Part shown: piece by piece, positions 1-6,430 of the stretch
Layout of the letters: every line of letters starts with the position of its first letter
How positions within the stretch are numbered: the stretch's first letter is position 1
Origin: CAIKXD01 sp035439485
GTDB lineage: Bacteria; Bacteroidota; Bacteroidia; UBA4408
Direction of reading: 5' to 3'
DNA length: 22,551 nt
Assembly: GCA_035439485.1 (NCBI GenBank)
Contig: DAORKI010000055.1
Coordinates: 1 to 22,551 of the forward strand
Translations under genes and position numbers: made by a program
The notes under the pieces: generated by a model
Told to the model about the DNA's origin: nothing
The model's input: only the letters and a program-made list of their open reading frames with translations
Database searches by the model: none

Positions 1-1238
1 TCATTTCCAAATCCTATAAATTCGCGTTGGCCTTTGGCATTGTAGCTGATGTTTTCAACAATTAAGTTATCGCTGCCATCATCTACAATTACAGTTTCGG
101 GCAAGCCTGCTTCGTTGTAAGTATATTTGGTTGTTTTATCTCCGGCATCAATTGTGATGGGTCTATTAAGCGCATCATATAATGTAATACTATTCAAACC
201 ACCAGAAGCCATATCAACTGCTGAACTCCAATCTGGCAAATTTCCTACTACTTCAACAAATCCTTTGCTAACGTATAAAGCATTTCCTTTAAAATCATAT
301 TCTTTGAAACCTTGTTCACCACTACCATCGCGCAAATCTAAGAGTTTTCCATTCAAATTATGCAAGTGTGCATTAATTTCACCCTCACCATATTGCATCT
401 TTTGGTAAGTAATGGAAGACACACCATCATCTGCAATAAAATCTAATGGCCGATTCAATACGTCATAGGTAAATGTAAAAATAGTGCCCTTGCTATTCAA
501 TTGCCATAATGGTTTGCCCATGGCATTTGTCATGTTCCAACGTTCGCCACTATCAATATGTGTTTGATATAGCCTTTGCCCTAGCATATTGTATTTAAAT
601 GCCATACACTCACGATCTAATCCATCAATTACATTCATGAGATTGCCTTCAATATCGAGTTTGAGTTGGGTGTAAACAAACACATCATCAATATCATCGG
701 GGTCATTAAAAATATGTTCTTGGTTACATACAGGCCTGCCCAAATTATCAAAATAAATGAGCTGTGGAGTATTGGCATAAGCTTTAGATTTTTCTGAAGC
801 GATGTAATCGGGATGATATGGATCTACTATACCTAAAGCCTGTCTAGTGCTATACCAAGCACTATCAATCACCGTATCGCCTGCATCCCATAATTCTTGA
901 TGCCATGGGTGATACACTACCTTGGTAAAGGTGCCATCGGGCATTACCGTTTTAATATTTCTTCCAAGTGCATCGTAAAAAATTTCGGGGCTTACCCCAA
1001 TTTGTACTATTTGTAAATCATCTTCAAATTGATGGGTAATACTAAAATAAGGCTCATACTGTTTTACGGGATTACCTTTGTTGTTAAATACTATCCGTCC
1101 TGTGCCTACCCATCGATGTGGTTCCATAGCATCATAAGGAGCAGGTGCAGGGTCATTATTTAATAAAAGCCATTGCCCAGTGCCTGGTTTTAAGGTGGTT
1201 GGCGTACTAGTGCCATTTCTATAAACGAAGCCATCGCG
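1..1238 (-). pseudogene. RHS / Tc-toxin TcB-like protein, amino-terminally truncated and cut by the window edge
   Basis: An uninterrupted minus-strand frame of about 412 codons enters from a stop (TAG, 1241-1239) and leaves the window at base 1. It reads as RHS/YD-repeat protein: YDALGR (near 970), FDNLGRPV (near 740), YDVLNRPLDF (near 450) and YDALNRPITID (near 160). The early motifs HRWVGTGR (near 1110) and HQELWDAGDTVIDSAWY (near 870) resemble the segment after the middle domains of insecticidal toxin complex B proteins (TcaC/TcdB type). Those build the hollow RHS cocoon that holds a cytotoxic C-terminus. Family members normally carry some 1,000 more residues at the amino end (SpvB and TcdB-middle domains); none are here. 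The first in-frame ATG is at 1127, inside conserved sequence. Line 481-540 is 42% G+C, higher than the AT-rich neighbours look. I infer a 5'-truncated remnant or displaced RHS cassette; a short functional version cannot be excluded. Confidence 0.75.
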
Positions 1239-1264
1239 CTAATATGCAATGATAACAAGCCTTC

Positions 1265-1313
1265 TAGCAAAAATAAAAACGGGAAGAACTTGGTTTTAAA
1301 CAAGTCTTCCCGT
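1265..1313 (-). terminator. Rho-independent terminator of tRNA-Phe
   Basis: On the minus strand the arm ACGGGAAGACTTG (1313-1301) pairs with CAAGTTCTTCCCGT (1292-1279) with one bulged base and an 8-base loop. A T-rich run follows. It starts five bases after the tRNA-Phe 3' end. Confidence 0.85.
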
Positions 1314-1317
1314 AGCG

Positions 1318-1390
1318 TGGTACCTCCAGGAATCGAACCAGGGACACAAGGATTTTCAGTCCTTTGCTCTACCAACTGAGCTAAGGTACC
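1318..1390 (-). tRNA. tRNA-Phe (anticodon GAA)
   Basis: A 73-base cloverleaf reads on the minus strand. The acceptor GGTACCT pairs with AGGTACC, and the discriminator is A. The D arm is AGCTCAGTTGGTAGAGC. The anticodon stem AAGGA/TCCTT encloses CTGAAAA, giving anticodon GAA. The T arm is CCTGGTTCGATTCCTGG. CCA is not encoded. A hairpin terminator follows directly, and a TACATTTG box lies 15 bases upstream. Confidence 0.97.
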
Positions 1391-1405
1391 ATTATTTTAG
1401 GGCTG

Positions 1406-1435
1406 CAAATGTAATGCTTTTTTTTATTCTTCAAA
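1406..1435 (-). promoter_or_regulatory. Bacteroidota-type promoter of tRNA-Phe
   Basis: The minus strand shows TTTG (1435-1432), 18 bases, then TACATTTG (1413-1406), close to the Bacteroidota consensus TTTG-N19-21-TAnnTTTG. The predicted start lies a few bases before the mature tRNA 5' end at 1390. The rest of 1391-1588 is AT-rich with nothing else recognisable. Confidence 0.65.
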
Positions 1436-1588
1436 ATAAAGATAATATTTGAGCTAAAAATATTTAGCAATTGACTTTAATTCAATAAAATCAAATAAAA
1501 AGGAGATAATTAAATATTTCATAATGAGTATTATAGCTTTTAAATTGTAAAATAAATAAAAAGCTCATTTATATTTTTAAAAAAACTA

Positions 1589-1619
1589 TTGGTAAAAAAA
1601 AATATTTACTGTACTTTTG
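1589..1619 (+). promoter_or_regulatory. Bacteroidota-type promoter of tRNA-Gln
   Basis: TTG (1589-1591) is followed after 20 bases by TACTTTTG (1612-1619), an essentially perfect Bacteroidota promoter. The tRNA begins 11 bases after the -7 box. Confidence 0.78.
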
Positions 1620-1629
1620 CGCCCCTTGA

Positions 1630-1700
1630 TGTCCGATGGTGTAATGGTAACACTCCAGATTTTGATTCTGTCATTCAAGGTTCGAATCCTTGTCGGACAA
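1630..1700 (+). tRNA. tRNA-Gln (anticodon TTG)
   Basis: A 71-base cloverleaf. The acceptor TGTCCGA pairs with TCGGACA, with discriminator A at 1700 and no encoded CCA. The D arm contains GTGTAATGGTAACAC. The anticodon stem CCAGA/TCTGT (last pair weak) encloses TTTTGAT, giving anticodon TTG. The T arm is CAAGGTTCGAATCCTTG. It is divergent from tRNA-Phe and has its own promoter and terminator. Confidence 0.95.
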
Positions 1701-1708
1701 CAGAAATA

Positions 1709-1739
1709 AGCTCTGCACAATTTGCAGGGCTTTTTTTTT
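1709..1739 (+). terminator. Rho-independent terminator of tRNA-Gln
   Basis: AGCTCTGCA (1709-1717) pairs with TGCAGGGCT (1723-1731) around a 5-base loop, with one G-T wobble, and runs into nine T residues. Confidence 0.9.
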
Positions 1740-1786
1740 GGAACAATTCTTGCCTTTTACATTGTTATTAAATAATAAATTAACTG

Positions 1787-1815
1787 AGTCAATTCATTTA
1801 TTTGACTTATTTTTG
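1787..1815 (+). promoter_or_regulatory. Possible promoter with overlapping inverted repeat for the small lipoprotein gene
   Basis: A TATTTTTG -7 box (1808-1815) lies five bases before the ATG at 1820, so the transcript would have almost no leader. Directly upstream, AGTCAA (1787-1792) and TTGACT (1802-1807) form a 6-base inverted repeat with a 9-base spacer, placed like an operator. No good -33 TTTG is present at the expected distance. Confidence 0.35.
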
Positions 1816-1819
1816 CAGT

Positions 1820-2029
1820 ATGACGAGGATAGCTAATACTTTTATTTTCATCTTTATAATAAGCTCACTGTTACTGGCATGCAAACCCACCAGAAAATCG
1901 TATCTCCCATACAAAAAAAGAAACAAATGTGGTTGCCCTACCTATGGTTTTAAGAAAAATGTTGAATCTAATTATCAATTTTCAGCAAAAGAAATAACAA
2001 GCCAGCAAGACAACTATTTTAGCAACTGA
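1820..2029 (+). CDS. Small cysteine-containing lipoprotein of unknown function
   Basis: A predicted 69-residue protein. The signal helix (residues 4-20) ends in the lipobox LLAC, with Cys21 the likely lipidation site. The mature part is only about 49 residues, basic and polar, with the compact motif KCGCPTYG in its middle. An upstream in-frame TTG at 1802 would lie inside the promoter box and break the signal peptide, so ATG 1820 is the better start. The gene converges with feoB, and their last 16 bases overlap (2014-2029). I do not recognise a named family. The two cysteines could bind metal or form a disulfide, but nothing in the sequence proves this. Coding status rests on the clean signal and lipobox. 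Confidence 0.65.
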   Translation: MTRIANTFIFIFIISSLLLACKPTRKSYLPYKKRNKCGCPTYGFKKNVESNYQFSAKEITSQQDNYFSN

Positions 2030-4131
2030 TATGCAGCAAAGCTGCTTAAATAAGCCATCCCAGCCATAAACATAAACTGAATAAATGGCCATTTATAACC
2101 TTTAGTTTCACGATAAACCACAGCAATAGTGCTCATACATTGCATAGCAAAAGCATAAAACAACATTAAAGAGAAGGCTACGGCTATGCTATAAACTGGT
2201 TTGTTTGTATTTGGATTTATTTCTTCCTTCATTTTTAATCTAATACTTCTTTCATCTTCTACATTGCCTACACTGTAAATAGTGGCCATAGTTCCTACAA
2301 AAACTTCTCTCGCTGCAAAACTGGTTACTAAACTTATCCCAATTTTCCAATCAAAACCTAGAGGAGCAATAAATGGCTCAATTGCCTTTCCTGCAATGCC
2401 TGCATAGGATGCTTCAAGTTGTTCAGCTGCTATTTTATTTTTCTTATCAATATCACTTAACGCCAATTTTGATGTAGCATATTTGTCCTCTATTTGTTTC
2501 ATCTTATCTCCAGGAGCAAATGAAGCCATAAGCCATAATATAATAGAAATTGCAATAATTATTTTACCAGCCTCTAATAAAAACACCTTCACTTTATCGT
2601 AAATAACCATTACTACTTGCTTAAACTGTGGTAATCTATATATAGGCAACTCCATTATAAAATAACTCTGCTCTTTACTTTTAATTACATATTTCAATAT
2701 GAAAGCTGTTCCAATAGCAGCAATAAAACCAATGAGATAAAGGCCCATTAAAATTAAACCTTGCAAATTAACTAAACCCCACAAATTTTTATTTGGTACC
2801 ACTAAGGCTATTAATAAAGTATAAACTGGCAGTCGTGCGCTGCAACTCATTAATGGAGTTACTAAAATTGTAATTAATCTTTCTTTGGTATTACTAATGG
2901 TTCTTGCTCCCATTATGGCAGGCACAGCACAAGCAGCACCGCTTATTAAGGGAATAATAGATTTCCCATTTAAACCAAACTTACGCATTAGTTTATCCAT
3001 AATAAAACTCACTCGCGCCATGTACCCACTATCTTCTAGTATGGCAATAAAGGCAAATAAAAAAGCAATTTGAGGAATAAAAACCACCACCCCACTTAGG
3101 CCAGCAAGAATACCTTTTGTAATAATATCATTTAATATACCAGCAGGAAGTGCATTTCCAACTATTTCGCTTAAGTTAGAAAACAAATTCTCAATCCATT
3201 CCATTGGCCATGCGCTAAATGTGAAAATAAATTGAAATATGCTAAACAGTACCATTAAAAAAATAACGAAACCCCATATCTTGTGTGTAAATACATTATC
3301 CAACTTTTGTGTTACCTTGTTAATTTCCTTCATTTTATAGGTAACACATTGGTTCACAATTTCGCTTATTTTTTTGAACCTTTCAACAGATTCAATAGTC
3401 TGCAGTTGAATGATATTAACTTGGGTATCATTAAAAAAATGCTTAATTTTTGAATCAATATTTGTTTTGAAAAACAGTTGATGATTAACAACTTGAACAA
3501 AAGCATTGAAATCGCTTGTACAGTTTAATTCTGACTTTAATTTAGGCCAATCATATTTGGTTATATCACTAAAATTTAAAAAACTTTTGGTGACATTATG
3601 TAGAGGCTGAGTAATACTATTTTTTAGTTCTTCTATACCTGTTCCATCTTTTGAATTAACTTTTATTACTGGCACACCAATTATTTCAGCCAATTTAATA
3701 TCATTAATTTCTATTTTTTTTCGAAGCGCAACATCTATCATATTCAACACCAAAATTACTGGCATTCCAGTGTCGATGAGCTGAGTACATAAATACAAAC
3801 TTCGTTTTAAATTTGAAGCATCAGCTACAAGTAAAGTAAGTTGAGGATGATTAGGATGTTCATCATTACATAAAACTGAAGCAGTAACTTGTTCATCTAT
3901 TGATTTTGGAAACAAGCTATAGGCTCCAGGTAAATCAATTATTTCAATTTTTTTTCCATTGTTTAATTTGGTATATCCTACATGCAAATCAACCGTAACA
4001 CCTGGGAAATTACCTGTTTTTTGTCTTAATCCAGTGAGTAAATTAAACAAGGTAGATTTACCCGAATTGGGGTTTCCTGCCATTGCAATTCTGAAATCTG
4101 TTGTTTTATCTTGCGATGAAAAAAGTTTCAC
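2014..4131 (-). CDS. feoB: Ferrous iron transport protein B (FeoB)
   Basis: A 705-residue inner-membrane Fe2+ importer with a cytosolic G-protein domain. The G motifs are all present: GNPNSGKST (19-27, P-loop), the TGNFPGVT switch (39-46), DLPG (66-69) and NMID (130-133). The membrane part has paired Gate-type segments, including GYMARVSFIMDKLMRKFGLNG and SGAACAVPAIMGARTI, followed by SCSARLPVY and AREVFVGTM. Length is in the usual range for Bacteroidota. It follows feoA by 9 bases and is probably cotranscribed with it. No FeoC is seen. Its 3' end overlaps the convergent small lipoprotein gene. In other bacteria feo genes are controlled by iron regulators; no convincing Fur box was found here. 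Confidence 0.97.
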   Translation of the reverse strand: MKLFSSQDKTTDFRIAMAGNPNSGKSTLFNLLTGLRQKTGNFPGVTVDLHVGYTKLNNGKKIEIIDLPGAYSLFPKSIDEQVTASVLCNDEHPNHPQLTLLVADASNLKRSLYLCTQLIDTGMPVILVLNMIDVALRKKIEINDIKLAEIIGVPVIKVNSKDGTGIEELKNSITQPLHNVTKSFLNFSDITKYDWPKLKSELNCTSDFNAFVQVVNHQLFFKTNIDSKIKHFFNDTQVNIIQLQTIESVERFKKISEIVNQCVTYKMKEINKVTQKLDNVFTHKIWGFVIFLMVLFSIFQFIFTFSAWPMEWIENLFSNLSEIVGNALPAGILNDIITKGILAGLSGVVVFIPQIAFLFAFIAILEDSGYMARVSFIMDKLMRKFGLNGKSIIPLISGAACAVPAIMGARTISNTKERLITILVTPLMSCSARLPVYTLLIALVVPNKNLWGLVNLQGLILMGLYLIGFIAAIGTAFILKYVIKSKEQSYFIMELPIYRLPQFKQVVMVIYDKVKVFLLEAGKIIIAISIILWLMASFAPGDKMKQIEDKYATSKLALSDIDKKNKIAAEQLEASYAGIAGKAIEPFIAPLGFDWKIGISLVTSFAAREVFVGTMATIYSVGNVEDERSIRLKMKEEINPNTNKPVYSIAVAFSLMLFYAFAMQCMSTIAVVYRETKGYKWPFIQFMFMAGMAYLSSFAAYQLLK

Positions 4132-4140
4132 AAAGGCAGT

Positions 4141-4371
4141 TTATAATTGATTTATGACAACACTTGCTGCTTCTGATTTTCTTAAGCTCAAAGAATATCC
4201 TGCCACTGAAATAGCTATTGGATCACCAAGTGGTGCAAGTCTTTCCAAAGTTACTATTTCGCCAGGTAAACATCCCATTTCCATCAGTTTAAGGGCAATA
4301 TTTTCATCTATAAAATGATGTATTTTACCTTGTTCCCCTACTTTTAATTCACACAATAACTTTTCGGACAT
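4141..4371 (-). CDS. feoA: Ferrous iron transport protein A (FeoA)
   Basis: A 76-residue cytosolic SH3-like protein. It has the family pattern LKVGEQGKIHHF, then LMEMGCLPGEIVTLERLAPLGDP, and ends in the LSLRKSEAASV segment. FeoA helps FeoB transport Fe2+. It lies immediately upstream of feoB in the same direction, the usual order. Length is typical. Confidence 0.95.
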   Translation of the reverse strand: MSEKLLCELKVGEQGKIHHFIDENIALKLMEMGCLPGEIVTLERLAPLGDPIAISVAGYSLSLRKSEAASVVINQL

Positions 4372-4397
4372 AGCAATGCTGAAATTTTTAACAAATA

Positions 4398-4405
4398 CAA
4401 ATGTA
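4398..4405 (-). promoter_or_regulatory. Possible -7 promoter box of feoAB
   Basis: TACATTTG on the minus strand lies 26 bases before the feoA ATG. It is identical to the box of tRNA-Phe. No matching -33 element is seen at 18-21 bases, so this is tentative. The rest of 4372-4489 shows no clear terminator for the reductase gene upstream. Confidence 0.4.
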
Positions 4406-4489
4406 GATTAATAAACAAACTTTTAATATCACTAAAAAAAGGTATTTTAAGTTTGTAAAGGCGTAAAATTGGTAAGTTAAGGAAATATT

Positions 4490-5557
4490 TTATCTCCCTT
4501 TATCGTAATCAACCACCACATTATCAGTTAATGCATAGGATTGGCAAGTTAGAATAAACCCTTGTTTAACCTCTGCATCAAGTAAGGCATAATTTACTTT
4601 CATATCTACCTTTCCTTCTGTAAGTAAAGCACGACAGGTGCAGCAAGATCCACCTTGACAAGCATAGGGAGCATCTAAATTTATTCTTAAGGCAGCTTCT
4701 AAAATACTTTCATCTGGCAATAATTCAGTTACAACCTCATCGCCATCCAATATGATAGTTAAACTGGCCTTTTTAGCACCAACTATTGGTTCATTCGTAT
4801 TCGCTTCAACTGGTGCCGTAAAATATTCTAAATGTACTTGTGGCTTAGGAACGTTTAATGAAATTAACGCTTGTTCAACATTTTGCATCATTGGCGTTGG
4901 GCCACAAATAAATATTTCGGAGTCGGATGTAATTTGTACAAAAGATTTCATTAAGGATAAGACCTTTTCCTGAGTCATAATACCTCTATATATTTCTGGA
5001 GTGTTGGCATCAGATTGATTAATGATATAATGAACTTTTAATTTTCCTAATGACTCCTGCTCTAGTGTATTTAATTGTTTCATGAAAATAATTGATGATT
5101 CATTTTCATTGCCATAAAACAATTGAATTTTACTATTTGGTTCAGCTTTTAATACAGTTTTAATAATACTCAACATAGGGGTGATACCACTTCCTCCTGC
5201 AAAAAGAATGTATTCCTTATTATTAGAAGCATTCATTGCAGTATAAAAATTTCCCATTGGAGGCATTACCTCTAAAACATCACCAGATTTTACATGTTCA
5301 TTTAAAAATATTGAGCCTCGACCATCTTTTACTTTTTTTACGGCAACTCTCAAATCTGAATCAGTTAAAGGGCTGCTACAAACAGAATAAGAGCGTCTAA
5401 TTTCTTGACCATTTACAATTAACTTAAAGGTAATATATTGACCTTGAAAATATTTAAAATCGCTGCTTAATTCAGCAGGAATTTGAAAAGAAATTGAAAC
5501 ACAATCAGCGGTTTCTCGTGTAACTTCTTTAACAATTAATGAGTGAAATCTTGACAT
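4490..5557 (-). CDS. PaaE-like FAD / [2Fe-2S] ferredoxin-NAD(P)H reductase
   Basis: A 355-residue three-module oxidoreductase passing electrons from NAD(P)H through FAD to a plant-type [2Fe-2S] centre. The FAD-binding barrel occupies about residues 1-105, with RRSYSVCSS (54-62). The nucleotide-binding module spans about 110-245, with GGSGITPM (121-128) and CGPTPMM (218-224). The C-terminal ferredoxin domain (about 263-355) has ligands Cys300, Cys305, Cys308 and Cys338. The layout matches PaaE (phenylacetyl-CoA epoxidase reductase) and related reductases. None of the paaABCD oxygenase genes adjoin, so the partner is unknown and the symbol is withheld. One oddity is an extra cysteine (Cys306) where glycine is usual in the CxxxxCGxC loop. 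It sits alone between sdhB and feoA with its own -7 box. Confidence 0.88.
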   Translation of the reverse strand: MSRFHSLIVKEVTRETADCVSISFQIPAELSSDFKYFQGQYITFKLIVNGQEIRRSYSVCSSPLTDSDLRVAVKKVKDGRGSIFLNEHVKSGDVLEVMPPMGNFYTAMNASNNKEYILFAGGSGITPMLSIIKTVLKAEPNSKIQLFYGNENESSIIFMKQLNTLEQESLGKLKVHYIINQSDANTPEIYRGIMTQEKVLSLMKSFVQITSDSEIFICGPTPMMQNVEQALISLNVPKPQVHLEYFTAPVEANTNEPIVGAKKASLTIILDGDEVVTELLPDESILEAALRINLDAPYACQGGSCCTCRALLTEGKVDMKVNYALLDAEVKQGFILTCQSYALTDNVVVDYDKGR

Positions 5558-5578
5558 AATATGACTTTAAAAGGGCTG

Positions 5579-5586
5579 CAAAAGTA
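5579..5586 (-). promoter_or_regulatory. Possible -7 promoter box of the PaaE-like reductase
   Basis: TACTTTTG on the minus strand lies 21 bases before the ATG at 5557. It sits at the end of the T-run of the sdhB terminator, so termination and a new start are packed together. No -33 TTTG is seen at the right distance. Confidence 0.5.
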
Positions 5587-5622
5587 TAAAAAAAACCGCA
5601 AAGTTTTGAAGCTATGCGGTTT
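5586..5622 (-). terminator. Rho-independent terminator of the sdhCAB operon
   Basis: On the minus strand AAACCGCA (5622-5615) pairs with TGCGGTTT (5600-5593) around a 14-base loop and runs into eight T residues in total. It lies 27 bases past the sdhB stop. Confidence 0.82.
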
Positions 5623-5649
5623 CAATTTATTGTAGTTTAAATATTTTCT

Positions 5650-6390
5650 TTATGAAATTGAAGCCACGTAATACTCTCTGTTCATGCGAGCAATGTTGGT
5701 TAAAGAAATTCCTTTAGGGCACTCAGCTTCACATGCACCTGTGTTTGTGCAGCTTCCAAAGCCTTCTTCATCCATTTGATTTACCATAGCCAACACCCGT
5801 TCTTTTGCCTCAATTTTACCTTGTGGTAATAATGCATACTGTGATATTTTGGCACTTACAAATAAACTTGCAGATGCATTTTTACAAGCCGCAACACATG
5901 CTCCACAACCTATACAAGATGCAGCATCCATTGCTAAATCAGCATCGGCTTTATTTACTGGAATATTATTAGCGTCTTGCACTTGTCCTGTGTTTACCGA
6001 TACAAAGCCTCCTACTTGCATTATACGATCAAAAGCACTTCTATCAACCACTAAGTCACGTATGATTGGAAATGCATCAGCTCTAAATGGTTCAATATAA
6101 ATAGTTTCACCATCTGTAAAATTACGCATATATAATTGACAGGTTGTAGTACCTCTTAATGGTCCATGAGGGCGACCATTAATATGCATACTGCACATAC
6201 CGCATATACCTTCACGGCAATCGTGATCGAAAGCAACAGGCTCATCACCTTTTCTAATAATTTCTTCGTTTAATACATCCATCATTTCTAAAAATGACAT
6301 GTCGGCATTAATGTTGTCGATTGTATAATCAACCATTTTTCCAGCTGCCTGGGCGTTTTTTTGACGCCATATTTTCAAATTAAACTTCAT
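5650..6390 (-). CDS. sdhB: Succinate dehydrogenase / fumarate reductase iron-sulfur subunit
   Basis: A 246-residue peripheral membrane subunit of respiratory complex II, wiring electrons from SdhA to the quinone site. Ligands for all three clusters are visible. The [2Fe-2S] set is Cys58, Cys63, Cys66 and Cys84 (motif CREGICGMC). For the [4Fe-4S] and [3Fe-4S] centres, Cys159, Cys162, Cys165 and Cys169 (CIGCGACVAAC) combine with Cys214, Cys220 and Cys224 (ending in CPKGI). It is the last gene of sdhCAB, 40 bases after sdhA, with a terminator behind it. The B-type, single-cytochrome architecture cannot by itself distinguish SDH from fumarate reductase. Confidence 0.96.
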   Translation of the reverse strand: MKFNLKIWRQKNAQAAGKMVDYTIDNINADMSFLEMMDVLNEEIIRKGDEPVAFDHDCREGICGMCSMHINGRPHGPLRGTTTCQLYMRNFTDGETIYIEPFRADAFPIIRDLVVDRSAFDRIMQVGGFVSVNTGQVQDANNIPVNKADADLAMDAASCIGCGACVAACKNASASLFVSAKISQYALLPQGKIEAKERVLAMVNQMDEEGFGSCTNTGACEAECPKGISLTNIARMNREYYVASIS

Positions 6391-6430
6391 TTCGTTTAAG
6401 ATATTATACCTTTTTAAAATACTAATTATT

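Noticed and set aside
127..408. 93-codon plus-strand open frame
   Set aside because: It is antisense to the continuous RHS frame, which has recognisable YD-repeat motifs.
1190..1375. 61-codon minus-strand open frame across tRNA-Phe
   Set aside because: It reads through the tRNA and its terminator; the peptide is a translation of the cloverleaf.
1589..1771. 60-codon plus-strand open frame across tRNA-Gln
   Set aside because: It covers the promoter, tRNA and terminator; not a protein gene.
1787..1807. AGTCAA/TTGACT as a transposon end or attachment site
   Set aside because: There is no transposase and no matching copy nearby; an operator is the more economical reading.
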